64,000 bases of DNA from Sipunculus nudus (lineage: Eukaryota > Annelida > Sipuncula > Golfingiida > Sipunculidae), in the NCBI GenBank assembly GCA_026874595.1, contig CM049308.1:25012367-25076366 (forward strand), in the 5' to 3' direction. Positions 39,236 through 50,274 of the stretch are shown here, in pieces (position 1 is the first letter of the stretch; each line of letters starts with the position of its first letter). The notes below the pieces were generated by a model. The model made no database searches and had not been told where the DNA came from. It worked only from the letters and a program-made list of their open reading frames with translations. The position numbers and the translations under genes are program-made.

Positions 39236-39400
39236 GTATTAGTATACGGCAGCGAGACCCAAGTTGGGAAAACCAGAGGGGACATGTTTGTTTTCCACGT
39301 GACTCATGACAACGCGGGCTGATACACAGGAATCCGCTTACGGCACTCGCACTGATATCGCACTCCATCTGACGACAGGACTACGTACTACTGACGCTTG
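39236..39400 (-). promoter_or_regulatory. Conserved 5' block of gene A with AP-1-like TGACTCA
   Basis: Homologous to blocks upstream of B (about 44460-44615) and C (about 50275-50410). The best-kept core is GTGACTCATGACAAC; TGACTCA is at 39300-39306, 265 bp upstream of the ATG, and here overlaps a CACGTG. AP-1/ATF or small-Maf-type binding is inferred from the consensus only. Confidence 0.45.
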
Positions 39401-39561
39401 TGAAAATATCGACATAGTTAAATCAGCCCAATCACCTACTGGCTTATATATATTACAAACAAAACGTAATCACCTGGGTTTTTTTTTTAATCGGTCAGAA
39501 AACGTGGATATCTCCGCACACAGGCTGCTTGTATAGTTTATATAAACATTTTTATTTTATA

Positions 39562-39893
39562 TGGGGGCCCGCCAAAATAATCAAAACAAATAAAAAAGGC
39601 ATATTGCGGCAAGTCAGAGAAGCCAGAGCTTTGCAAATGGTGTCTTGCAACAAGTGACCTTTCTACCTCCACATATATGCAACCTACAACCTATGGTTAC
39701 ATGATTTTACCGTTTGTCAGCATTGCTGTGTATACAAACACGTTGTTGATAATCATGATCATACATCCTGAACGGAGGCGTTGTAAGAACTTTTCATAAC
39801 CGGAATTACCCTTGGATCATTGATATACACAGAGGAAGCCAGAAATCGCATAAAATCTTTTTTCAAAAGGTAGAAGAATGTGCACCTTTAAGA
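39562..39893 (-). repeat. Interspersed repeat, family S copy 2
   Basis: Reverse-orientation copy of 31835-32180, lying between the promoter block of gene A and the B region. Confidence 0.75.
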
Positions 39894-40118
39894 GACGAAG
39901 AAAGCAATATCATTCAATGAACAATTAGCAATTCCCGTGAATCAGGTAGGTCCCAATGTGCCACGGTCCAGTCTTGCGTCCTCCATATTTGGACAAACGA
40001 GTATTCTGATTACAACCATTTGAAAACGATGACAAGAATGTTTTTTTTTGTATACTGTGTTCTCCTGATTGGTGGATAATTTATCACTTAGTGATAATTA
40101 TGAAAAGCATATTTCTGT

Positions 40119-40336
40119 TTAGTGTGTGAAATTGTAATAACAGTAAGTATGAGTATTCCTAAAATATTTTAAAATGTATACTTCACGACCTTCCAGGTAC
40201 TTCTTGATTACCCGACTAGGCAAGATGGCGTCTTTCAGCTGACGGTTTATACTTTTTCCAACTTGTACGGTACTAGACATAACTTCCATCAAATCAACAT
40301 CGGTCAAAATATATCCTTCACTCTGTCCCTTCAGCC
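40119..40336 (-). other. Possible orphan exon, 62+ codons
   Basis: On the minus strand an acceptor-like TTTTATCAG is followed by an open frame with good amino-acid complexity (…GQSEGYILTDVDLM…). It runs about 60 codons to a possible GTATAC donor. The GQSEG...TDVDLM pattern faintly recalls the active-site region of Mab-21 nucleotidyltransferases, but the spacing does not match and nothing else supports it. No neighbouring exons were found. Confidence 0.18.
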
Positions 40337-40575
40337 AAACAATCCTGATAAAATAGACGATGTATCCAATATCATATCATTTTTTGCGCCTTATGGCGTT
40401 GGTTAAATTCTAAATGCGCGCCTCCTGCACCCGTTTCAAGATTAGCCCACGCTGTAGCCCCTGCTACACCAAGATTATATTGGCAGCCGATCTTTATACT
40501 GTAGTCGTCTCGGCACTTTTGTCTTTGAAATATTCTTAAAATGTGATCGCTGTGTTATTAATAATTATTAATACT

Positions 40576-40578
<3 letters not shown>

Positions 40579-40635
<57 letters not shown>
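40579..40635. repeat. (AT)n microsatellite
   Basis: Pure AT run. It forms the edge of a block (40636-40960) that is homologous to 46160-46510. Confidence 0.95.
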
Positions 40636-40638
<3 letters not shown>

Positions 40639-40960
40639 GAATCATATTCTGTATACAACTGACAGAAATGTATTTCATAAACGCAGTTAACAACTACATG
40701 AACAATAGTGTAAACGTCTAACGAAAGTAGGTCAAAACGAATACTCGACCTGATTTCGGACTCTGATACCCGATTAAAATTACGGCAACATTTTTCCGGA
40801 ATAAAAAAAAATGATATGTGCTGTAGATTTAAGTGTTTCCATTTGACGTCATACCTGGGCCAGGAAATTACGTCAGGGTATACACTATTTTTCTTTGTGC
40901 AACCCTCCCGTAACATTACACCAGAGAACTTGCAATGCGTTGACCTAATCACCTGAAATT
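40636..40960. repeat. Segmental-duplication block, copy 1
   Basis: Alignable with 46160-46510: both start GTGGAATCA(T/C)ATTCTGTATACAA, share CTAACGAAAGTAGG, and end near a GTTGACCT(A/G)ATC stretch. It marks the duplication that produced the B/C part of the ARF-like cluster. Confidence 0.75.
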
Positions 40961-41345
40961 CGTACGTTAAAAAAATAGAAATTAAACGTTTTATGGATTT
41001 TTAACACGAGCATACTCACTGCGTTTAGTGTTCGTCTGCCGTGTTCATGTCCAATGAACCAGTTTTGTTGGTTTGTCCTATGTAATTAAATACAAGCATG
41101 CGGTTCCGTCAACAGCCTAGCTGTTAAAGATAAGTATGATTTAACATTTAAAACATGTCGAATTATGATCTCTCCTGTCAATATAAATCCTTAAAGTGAA
41201 TCCTCGCCAGCAGGTGGCGCAAATGAGCTGGGAAGGGTCTACTGATTGTCCTTGGATTTTTTTAAGCAAACGAGACATGGCCGTCAGGGACCCGATCAGA
41301 CCGTCCCCGATCGTGTCGCTGCATGGTTCCCTCAACGTGCCATCT

Positions 41346-42083
41346 TTGCTGCAGTCTTGCAGCGCTGACATATATAGTAAACAATACAAGCGCTGCAGCC
41401 TCTGGCGGGGAGAGTCTATACTATCTAAGTTTGTACGGATCCGGACAGACCCTCAGACACGTATATGCCTTGTGAAGCGTGGGGACACCAAACAAACCCC
41501 ACATATTATAATTGTTACAGATGCTTAGACTCCGTTGGGACCAAAACTTTTGCTGGATGATCAGCATTAATAAAGTATGGGCACTTACTCTGGATGAAGT
41601 CAGATATTGCATCGTCTCCGTCTGGCCGATGGCGCTTTCCGGTTGGAACAACCAATAGGAATTTAGCATCATTGACAACAAGCGATGTATGATGGGAAGG
41701 ATGCTTATTAAAATATGGTCTATCCTAGTGCACGGCACTGGCATTCCTGGGAAAAGCCCCCCTGAATTCATCTTTTGCATAGATTGCCCACCTAATTTGC
41801 ATGGGATTCCTTTTCCGGCGGTGTCTAGTTGGCATGCAACATCTGAACCCCGGCAGTTCAAAGGATAAAAAAACATTTACAGGCGCACATAAAGGTGATA
41901 TATCGATTTAATTTGATACATAAAAAGTTTATTTCTATATATAAATACAAGATTGTTTCTCTATCGCACAACAAGCAGTGGTAATTCATGTTACAGGTCC
42001 TTCAGTGAACGGCAGGGTGAACTCTCACCGCCAGACGGTCGGACTCCGTATCACAGATAAATGGAGTCCGTACGTGGCGGACT
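41346..42083. mobile_element. 738-bp insertion in exon 3 of copy B, 11-bp target duplication
   Basis: The sequence ACGTGCCATCT occurs at both edges (41335-41345 and 42084-42094) but once in genes A and C at this site, so it is a target-site duplication. There are no clear terminal inverted repeats; a near-end CTCTGGCGGGGAGAGT (about 41400) has a diverged inverted partner near 42020-42035. A hairpin of GGACTCC and GGAGTCC lies near the right end. Long frames inside (for example 41421-41876) match nothing I know. An 11-bp duplication would suit a Mutator-like element or a retroposon; I cannot decide. Confidence 0.7.
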
Positions 42084-43032
42084 ACGTGCCATCTGTGCCT
42101 ACTTAACTTCCAAAGTCCGAACATCTCTGCTATGTCAGCGGGTTTTGCCGCACCTGTGAGACATCAGAAATATTTGATGAACAAAAACGATAGAACAGCT
42201 TAACAAAATACAAATTTTAATTTTTTCATTGTAATTGTCGGATAATTTAATAGTTCATAGATTTTGTACATATCTAATGTCTGAAAAATAAAAAAAGGGG
42301 GAAAACGGAGCGTGGCACAAATTCGGGCGCTTTTTTTTCGGCATTAAGTTCGGATGGTTTTTATTTTTCGTCTGTACGGGTCGATAGGGCGATGGGAGGG
42401 ATAACCACTCCAACCTAAATCCGTCCCTGTAATATACAATACCGTGATAGAAAAATGTTTCCTGTGTGTCCCATACTGGGCATCGTATCTGCTTTAACAG
42501 TGATTTAATTAAGCAGATGTTTTTCTAAGATTTCACGTTAAAGGGCTAAAAAAATCAAATGGTTAATGGCATTTGCCCGAAAAAAAATACTGATATATAT
42601 GGTTACTCACATATGGCGTCTCGTTTATTAGCCATCACAACCACCGGGACGTTCTTCAGGTTTTCTGACCGCATGAGACCGTGCAGCAGATCACGTGACT
42701 CAGCCAAACGGTCACGGTCAGCGCTGTCTACCACAAATACCAAACCACTCGAAGAATCAAAATAATGCACATACGAGGGACGCAGCATTTCTCTGTCGCC
42801 GACATCCACCACGTTAAAGGTCACGCCGGGGCACGGGGTCACGGTCTCAATGTTAACACCGAACGTAGGTATGGTGGTCACTGTCTCGTTCAGTTTGATT
42901 CTGTATAATGCAAAAGGTCAAGAACTAGTAAGAAACAGGAGATTTGTGATAACTTTCTAACTAAAAACAAGTCTGGCCTTTGATAGGTCTGGTCCTTCTC
43001 TTAATAAATAATCGGTCGAATTTCGCTCCCGC

Positions 43033-43075
43033 TCATCGATGGGTATATGGTCTAGTCACTGCGTGGTATCAGAGA

Positions 43076-43125
<50 letters not shown>

Positions 43126-43237
43126 ATCCAAGAAGTAAAGGGGTTCTTGGCTCAACAGACTGCCTGGCACAGGTAAATATGTCTGCAGGGTGGTTCATCG
43201 ATGGGTTTATGGTCTAGTCACTGCGTGGTATCAGAGA

Positions 43238-43305
<68 letters not shown>

Positions 43306-43380
43306 ATCAGAATCCAAGAAGTAAAGGGGTTCTTGGCTCAACAGACTGCCTGGCACAGGTAAATATGTCTGCAGGGTGGT
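43033..43380. repeat. Tandem 162/186-bp duplication with AT cores, copy B intron 1
   Basis: Two adjacent units (43033-43194 and 43195-43380) begin TCATCGATGGG and end GCAGGGTGGT. Each contains an AT tract of different length. A single related unit is in intron 1 of gene C (about 48780-48890), so the duplication happened in B only. Confidence 0.9.
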
Positions 43381-43927
43381 TATATTGTATATTTTATGTT
43401 TTTTTATAATGTTCTTTCATTTAGACGCCGGGAAGAAAACTATACGAGACGCAGAATTCAGCGCTGCTTTTCGGTATTTTAATAAAATATTCCATCTCAC
43501 AGATATTTTGATGGGGCGCGCCCCTTCTCCATCTACCCTATAGCCCGAATTTTTCGGACTCAGTATTATTGGAAGGGTCTAATATATTGAGTCCTATTAA
43601 ATCGTGCTACATCTACCCCTGCTACATCAAGATTATATTGGCAGCCAATCTTTATACAACAGTCGTTTTGATACATGACTATGCTATTTTCTTCCGATAT
43701 GCTCGTTCAGAGTTACTAATTTGAATGAAGATGATACTGTAAGAACCTGCAAAAAAATTCTTGTCAGAATATTATTACCTTGTGGCTTTATGTTTTAATA
43801 AGGCCATGAGGATAAGGAACTTGGATGGGGAGGGGGTTCAAGGAGCGCGTGAGATATATTTAAGTACTTTACCATTCGAGAAAAACATATGGAATTTCGC
43901 TTCCCTGCAAAATGGAATACAAAGAGG

Positions 43928-44056
43928 TGAATGAATGAATGAATGAATGTATGAATGAATGAATGAATGAATGAATGAATGAATGAATGAATGAATGAAT
44001 GAATGAATGAATGAATGACTGAAAGAATGACTGAATGAAGGAATGAATGAAATATT
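43928..44056. repeat. (GAAT)n microsatellite, copy B intron 1
   Basis: About 130 bp of near-pure GAAT. In reverse it reads as Phe-Ile-His-Ser repeats in every frame, which are not proteins. It sits at the position matching the much larger array in gene C intron 1. Confidence 0.95.
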
Positions 44057-44454
44057 GTGCACAGTTGATTTTTCACGAAAAAAATTAGATAATACATTAC
44101 ATTTCGCGAAACAGCCAAACATATTTAGGAGTTTTGCATATAAATTCCTCAAGATATAAAGCCCTTACCCGCTCCATCAAGTCCCAACATAAAAATTCTC
44201 CCAGGTTCCCGTGCGGTTACGTTCTGTAAATCTCCGTATAGTTTCGTAAAAACACCACCCATGACGTAATATGTCACCACGTAATGTCAAACATTTGCCA
44301 AAATAAAATGGCCCTCATTTAATGTTGGGAACCAGCCTCTCATACTCAGAGGCTGCATGGTCAGTGTAGTGTATAATAAACGAACGGAAGTACACATTGT
44401 ATAATATAGAGAACGGCGCTATAATAAAAGCACCGTGGATTCAGCTGAGATTTG

Positions 44455-44615
44455 TATATGAACACGGTATCGAGACCCACGTGGACAAAACCAGCGAGGA
44501 TATTTGTTTGTTTACTCCGTGACTCATGACAACGCGGCGCTCCATTTGAAACAGGAATCCGTTAATGGTACTCTCGCTGGTACGCCATCTAGTGCCAGGA
44601 CTAAGTACCATTGAT
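44455..44615 (-). promoter_or_regulatory. Conserved 5' block of copy B with TGACTCA
   Basis: Same block as upstream of A and C; TGACTCA at 44520-44526, 258 bp before the ATG. It also has CACGTG about 40 bp further upstream and a CTCF-like CACTAGATGGCG (minus strand, near 44583). The flank survives although the gene is broken. Confidence 0.45.
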
Positions 44616-45171
44616 GTCAGACATGGGTAAAGTGTTCATTATTTAAATGACTCGGCAGATGAAAAAATAACTTCATGTTACCCGTTAATAAGCTACGGTT
44701 TGGTCTTGCGCCATATATTTTGGGCAAGCGAGTACCCGAGTAACAAACATTTATATATGAAATAAAGGGAGATAATTTTTCATTTTAGAAAGTCTGTTAC
44801 ATAAAGCGGCGCCTATCTTTTTTACGACAATTATGAAGGCTTAATGACTCACCAATATGAGCATTCCAGCAGTAAGGGATATTATATACCTGGGCACGAA
44901 CTTATCAACTGTATACAAGGGATAGCCCTGCCTGGGCTTTAATATTTACGTTTGTTACTAAAATAAAACCTGATTCCAAGTACTGATAGACGTAACTCAG
45001 TGCCAACTCTTTTCACTTAATGAAAAGTCAGCTAGAGAGCGATTTTTTTTTTTTTTTCCGCGAGGGGGTAGTACGTGTTCTATGCGTTGCAACAAAGCAA
45101 GAGTAAGTTTGGTGACTCTGACGGTGGCAGTTATTATGTTTTAACAATTGCATCGACTGGGCCAGTCTACA

Positions 45172-45445
45172 CCAGGGATCGTAATACTTTTCCAACGGAG
45201 AAACATTAATACAGGTTTGTCTTCCCCAGAAAAACAATTCCTTCCCGCTACCATCATATCTAACTTTCACAGTTTCAGTCTCACTTCTCTCAGTGTAAAC
45301 CCCATTCTGCCACCCTACATGCCATCCTACATAAACACTTGAATGCAGAAAGCACTGAATGTTTTCAATAGTAAAACTCTTATATCAGGAACATGATTGT
45401 GCAGTGAAATAAACAAGAAAATAAAGGAGATGAAGGCCTACATGA
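45172..45445 (-). repeat. Family R copy 3
   Basis: Reverse-orientation copy of the repeat at 29225-29491 and 36150-36433, beginning CAGGGATCGTAATAC. Confidence 0.75.
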
Positions 45446-46159
45446 CATTTTTTACAGGAAAATATAGGACATTTTATATTTGATTTCTATACCTGTGTTT
45501 ATATATATATATATACATGTAACAGTCACATCGTTATATTTATACATTTCTGATGCTACGCGGACTCTCCTATGCCTCTGTGCAATGTTTAAAACTCTAT
45601 CTCCTATGACTAATTAATTGTAGTAGCGGCTCCTTGAAATTATACTTATTATACTATCTCTGCTCAATAAGGCTTTATACACAAAAAATAATTTCACCAA
45701 AGAGATTAGGTATACTACCGTATTTCTTTGATCAGATCCCCGGGCGTTTATTTCTTTCGGCCTTGATCGCAAATGACAGATCGGGAATATTTGCTGCCCA
45801 TTCCATATAGGTCTGAGGCGTGTGACATTTGAAAGATAAATTGGTGAATTAAAATAGAGCAACAAAGTTAAAAAAAAAACAGATTTATATAACTCATATT
45901 CAATTGACTCGCAAATCCACGCGTTTTAGTAACAGACATGAATATAAGCAGAGACACCAGGCAGCAATTAAGGGAACTTTTCTGGTAACCGGACTTTGAA
46001 TCGATTCCCGCGTTGATAGTGCGCAAATGTAGGAACTATTGGTCTCATATTCAGTATTAGTATCACCCGACTCGGAACCGAGTATTCGTTAGAATGGTGA
46101 CACTTTCCATGGGGTCATTAAAAAATATTCATCAAATATTTTTAATATACAAATAAACA
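45446..46159. other. Spacer, no gene seen
   Basis: AT-rich DNA with a short TA run near 45500. Nothing recognised. Confidence 0.4.
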
Positions 46160-46510
46160 TATATTATATATTTATAGTGGAATCACATTCTGTATACAAT
46201 GGACAAAAAAAAGTTTCATTCACTTCGTTGACAACTGCAGGAACAATTGTTTAAACTTCTAACGAAAGTAGGCAACACGATCGAGTACTCGCCTAGTTTT
46301 CGGACTCGAATACACGATTAAAGGTACTCACCATTTTACAGGAATGAATAAGAACAATGTGAATATAAATTGAAGTATTTCAATATTTCGTTATGACGAC
46401 AGGTACCTGCAACACCCAGTCACGACAGGATATCGATGCAGTCTTAATATTTCTTTGTGCAGTCCTTTCGTAACATGACACTAGAGCACGTGTAATACGT
46501 TGACCTGATC
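46160..46510. repeat. Segmental-duplication block, copy 2
   Basis: Partner of 40636-40960, more diverged in the middle. It places a duplication breakpoint between copies B and C. Confidence 0.7.
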
Positions 46511-46549
46511 CTTGGGATTTTGTAGGTTTAACAAAACACGTATAAAAAC

Positions 46550-46870
46550 CTTTCTGTGGCTCAGGGGGAGAGCACAGGATTCAAAGCCGGGAGGTCGTGA
46601 GTTCGAATCTAAGCCGAGGCGGTGAGATTTTTCACGGTCGGTCCCCACTCTTGGTGAGCGCTCTGCAGGCACAATGGGGAGACTGCCCAACAGTCATGTT
46701 TCACTCACAAACAAGTGCGCCTTTCGAGGGTTCCTCGGTGTTATGGAATGACACATACCAAGGACCCGCAGGTGAGGTACACCGAACCTGGTTGACACCA
46801 GGATAACCAGGTATAAGCTCCTGTCATGTAGTCCGAAACCGATATGGAACTCTGCAGATGTATATATAAA
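46550..46870 (+). mobile_element. tRNA-derived SINE candidate
   Basis: The first ~75 bp have a pol III A-box-like TGGCTCAGGGGGAGAGC and a B-box-like GAGTTCGAATC at tRNA spacing. The T stem and acceptor stem do not pair well, so it is not a functional tRNA. The next ~240 bp contain no frame and pass into a TATATATAAAT tail. This is the build of a tRNA-headed SINE; the family is not identified. Confidence 0.5.
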
Positions 46871-47659
46871 TAGTTAAGCAAGCATTTAAAAAAAAACACG
46901 TGTGAAAGACCTTTTCATGAGCAAGTTCACTGCTAGTTTCAGCTCCCGTGCTCTCTCCCTACGCTTCGCTGCTCTCCGCTGTGAGAGAACCCTAGTAAAA
47001 GGTGTTTGAAAACTGGAGATGTACCAGTGGACAATAAAACTATATTATTCTGACTTAGAAAAGTGTCAGATTTAAGAATACAAATACATTTTTTTATCAT
47101 ATGGAAGCATACCATACCACTTGAACAACGTTATGCCCCTTAAACACTCGAATCGGGCAGGTCTTTATCTGAAGGAGTAACACAAACATGTCTGGAGGGG
47201 AGTTTCCTGGGTTTCTCCACGTAAAGCGTCATACCCGTTATCAACCTCCAAGGCAGGGTCATGATCTGTTGTGTTATCCTTGAAATTCCTAGCAAGTTTT
47301 TTATATGGAAAATGATGCGTCGTACGCGCCATCTGGGGATTGTCCCAACTCTGATTAGAAACAACTGTCAGGCTTTTTAAGTGAAATTGGTTTAGGCATT
47401 AAAGCAGGAACTTCAGTGAACATTCTTATTCACTCGAATACATTAATATTATCTGCCCCCAAATGCATACAAGTTCCCCTGTCATACACACAATATTTGA
47501 TTTTATGCGATCTTTGTCCGATACAGGATTTACTTTCTCGCGTTTTCTTGAAGCTTTTTATATATAGAGAATCCATGGAACTGGATACCTACGCCGCATA
47601 ATTGCAGTCAAAGCATATATAGGGCTTCGCCATAAGATTCGCCGCTATGATGGGGTAGA
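46871..47659. other. Spacer downstream of gene C
   Basis: No gene supported; only short AT-rich frames. Confidence 0.4.
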
Positions 47660-47665
47660 TTTATT
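47660..47665 (-). terminator. AATAAA signal of ARF-like gene C
   Basis: Minus-strand AATAAA about 112 nt after the TAG stop at 47777. Between them lies a CTCF-like CCGACAGGTGGCGC (about 47744-47757), kept in copy B as CCAGCAGGTGGCGC (about 41208-41221). Confidence 0.5.
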
Positions 47666-47776
47666 ACGTTTAACATCTGAAACATGATGAAATAGGATCT
47701 TTCCTGTCCATACAATGGACCTGAACCTTCAGTGTCCATCCTCGCCGACAGGTGGCGCAAATGAGCTGGGAGAGGT

Positions 47777-50049
47777 CTACTGATTGTCCTGGGATTCATT
47801 GATCAAACGAGACATGGCCGTCAGGGACTCGATCAGACCGTCCCCGCTGGTGGCGCTGGTTCCCTCAATGTGCCATCTGTGCCCGCTCAGCTTCCAGAGG
47901 CCGAACATCTCTGCTATCTCCGCGGGTTTTGCTGCACCTGTGAGACACCACAAACATTTGTTGAACTCTCGATTCTGCTTTATGAAAGAACACCTTAACA
48001 TAATTTAAATCTTGAATTTCTATTGTAGAGGTCGGATAATTTATTAGTTTATGAATTTTATACAAAACTATCGTCTGCAAAATTAAAACAGGAAAATAAA
48101 CGGCACGAAACACAAATTCGGGCGCTTTTATTGGTATTCAGCTGGGATAATTTACTTTTCTTGTGTATTGTGTTCGAAAGGGGTTGGGAGGGGTAGCTAC
48201 CCCCACCTTAATCCGAGATATTTATGTGATAAAAAGTTATTTGTATGTCCTAAACAAGGCACCGTCTCTGCTTTAACAGCGGCTTAATTTTTTTTATTTT
48301 GTTATCAGATTTCACGTTAAAGGGTAATAATTCCCAATTTGTTTATGACAGTTGTTGTAAAAGAGACTGACATATTTGGTTACTCACATGGGGCGTCTTG
48401 TTTATTAGCCATCACAACCACGGGGACGTTCTTCAGGCCCTGTGACTGCAAGAGACCGTGCAACAGATCACGTGACTCCGCCAAACCGTCACGGTCAGCG
48501 CTGTCCACGACAAATATCAAACCACTCGAACCTTCAAAATAATGCACATACAAGGGACGCAGCTTTTCTCTATCGCCGATGTCCCACACAGTAAAGGTCA
48601 CGCCGGGGCACGGGGTCAAGGTCTCCACGTTAAACCCGATCGTTGGAATAGTGGTCACTGTTTCGTTCAGTTTGATTCTGTATAATGCAGTTGTCTTTCC
48701 TGTAAGATGGCAAAAAAGGTAAGAAAATACAGGTTTTATGATGACTTTCTAACTAAAAACAAGCTCGGGGCCCTCGATATATCTGGCTTATGCATGGTTG
48801 TGTTAAGTATCAGAGACAGATAAAGAATCCTAGAAATAAAGGGGACGAGCTCAACAACCTCCCTGGCACAGGTAAACATGTCGGCCAGCACTGTCAGTAC
48901 AGTATATACGTATAGGTCTCATGTGGAGACGTAGGGAAGAAAACGATGAAAGCAGCTTTGGCGCTTAATGTTTCCCGTACTTGATTATATTATTCTATTT
49001 CACAGATATTTTGACTCGCCCCCCCCCCTGCGCCCCTCTAAATCCGCCCATGCTACATAAAGTTCATATTGGCGGCCGATCTTTTATACTGCAGTCGTTC
49101 TGACAGATGGCTATGACATTTTCTTCCGATTTGATGGTTAAAAACCTGTGAAAAAATTCTTGTTAGAACATAATCAACTTGTGATTGTACATGTTAAATT
49201 AAGGCTATGGGGATACGGAATGGGAATGTGTGTGTGTGGGGGGGGGGGGAGGGGGGTCCAAGTTAAGGAGCGCGTGGGAAATTTTTCAAATACTGTATCA
49301 TTCGAGACAATATATGCGGAATTTTGCTTCTTTGCGAGTAATGTAAAAAAACAAAAAATGCATGCTTTTATCATTTAAATGAATACTAATGAATGCATGA
49401 ATGCATGAATGATTGAATGAATGAATGAATGAATGAATGATTGAATGATTGAATGCATTGAATGCATTGAATGCATTGAATGCATTAATGAATGCATGAA
49501 TGCATGAATGCATGAATGCATGAACGAATGCATGAACGAATGCATGGACGAATGCATGAGTGATTGAATGAACGAATGAATGAATGAATGAACAAAATAA
49601 TGGACGAATGAATGAATGAATGAACGAATAAATGAATGATTGATTGAATGATTGAACGAATGATTGAATGAATGAACGAACGAACGAATAGATGAATGAA
49701 TGGATGGATGAATGAATGAATGAATGAATGAATGAACAAATGAACAAATGAATGAATGAATTAACGAACGAACGAATGAATGAATAAATGAAAGAATTAA
49801 TGAACAGATGAATGAATGAGTGAATGAGTGAATGAATGAATGAATATCGTGCTTAGTTTTTCAGGGAAATCATTAGATAATGTATTACACAATTACATTT
49901 CGCGAAACTGCCAATCATATCTTGTGGTTTTTAATATAAATTGTAATGCACTTACCCGCTCCATCAAGTCCCATCATAAGAATTCTTGCAGGTTTACGTG
50001 TAGTGAACGTCTGTAAAACTCCATATAGTTTCGTAAAAACACCACCCAT
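47777..50049 (-). CDS. ARF-like small GTPase, intact, with Asp-Arg in place of Gly-Gln in G3 (gene C)
   Basis: Exons 50049-49956 (94 nt), 48699-48388 (312 nt) and 47937-47777 (161 nt) on the minus strand, both introns phase 1. They join to 188 codons, exactly as in gene [11 protein letters not shown] gives a myristoylatable Gly2. G1 is GLDGAGKTT, switch I keeps TIPT, and the Phe-Trp-Tyr triad is kept. G4 is NKQD, G5 TSATSGD. G3 reads WDIGDREK, with the Arg codon at 48571-48569, so it has the same loss of the catalytic Gln as A. It differs from A mainly in the N-terminal helix, the segment after switch II and the loop after NKQD. Intron 1 holds a 470-bp GAAT-type array. B is the closest relative by intron and UTR similarity. 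Membrane-bound, slow-hydrolysing or GTP-locked behaviour is inferred, not shown. Confidence 0.9.
49379..49846. repeat. GAAT/GAATGCAT compound microsatellite, gene C intron 1
   Basis: About 470 bp of GAAT with GATT, GAAC and GCAT variants, including a block with period 9 (TGAATGCAT). It occupies the same intronic place as the 130-bp array of copy B. Reverse-strand frames of Phe-Ile-His-Ser and Ala-Phe-Met-His are artefacts. Confidence 0.95.
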
Positions 50050-50274
50050 GACGTAACTTTCACCACTCAATGTCAGATAAATAGATAAATCAAAAGAAAT
50101 GATCCTATATTAATCTTGGAAACCTGCCTGACCTGAGTGACTATACATGCCTATTTCTCACACAGAGAACCTGAACAGCAGTGTATATTAAACGAACGGA
50201 AATCCATATAGTGTTATGTGGAAAACGGCGCTATAATAAGAGTGACGGGGACTGAACAACGATTCTTATCAAAA

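Larger units (their letters stand above)
41219..44262 (-). pseudogene. ARF-like GTPase copy B, broken in exons 2 and 3
   Basis: Exon 1 (44262-44169, 94 nt) is intact: [11 protein letters not shown]..., ending GLDGA before GTAAG. Exon 2 (42911-42611) lacks its first 11 nt and the acceptor, so the P-loop Lys-Thr-Thr is missing. The remaining 301 nt match gene C without indels and read VDVGDREM for G3; the interswitch Trp is Val. G4 is NKRD. Exon 3 is split by an insertion at HRWH. Its 5' half (42153-42095) runs into the insert and reaches a stop at 42004-42002. Its 3' half (about 41345-41219, [14 protein letters not shown]) also carries a 1-nt shift near the old stop codon. Introns and 3' UTR are closely related to gene C, so B and C are sister copies. 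Confidence 0.87.

Noticed and set aside
41421-41876. 151-codon minus-strand frame
   Set aside because: It lies wholly inside the 738-bp insertion in copy B and resembles no transposase or other protein I know.
43795-44152. Reverse-strand frames of 104 and 107 codons with Phe-Ile-His-Ser repeats
   Set aside because: They are translations of the GAAT microsatellite in copy B intron 1; a 4-nt repeat is open in every frame.
46553-46625. Possible tRNA gene
   Set aside because: A- and B-box-like motifs are present but the T stem and acceptor stem do not pair; it is better read as the head of a SINE.
49298-49747. 149-codon reverse frame, histidine/phenylalanine-rich
   Set aside because: Same artefact from the GAAT/GCAT array in gene C intron 1.
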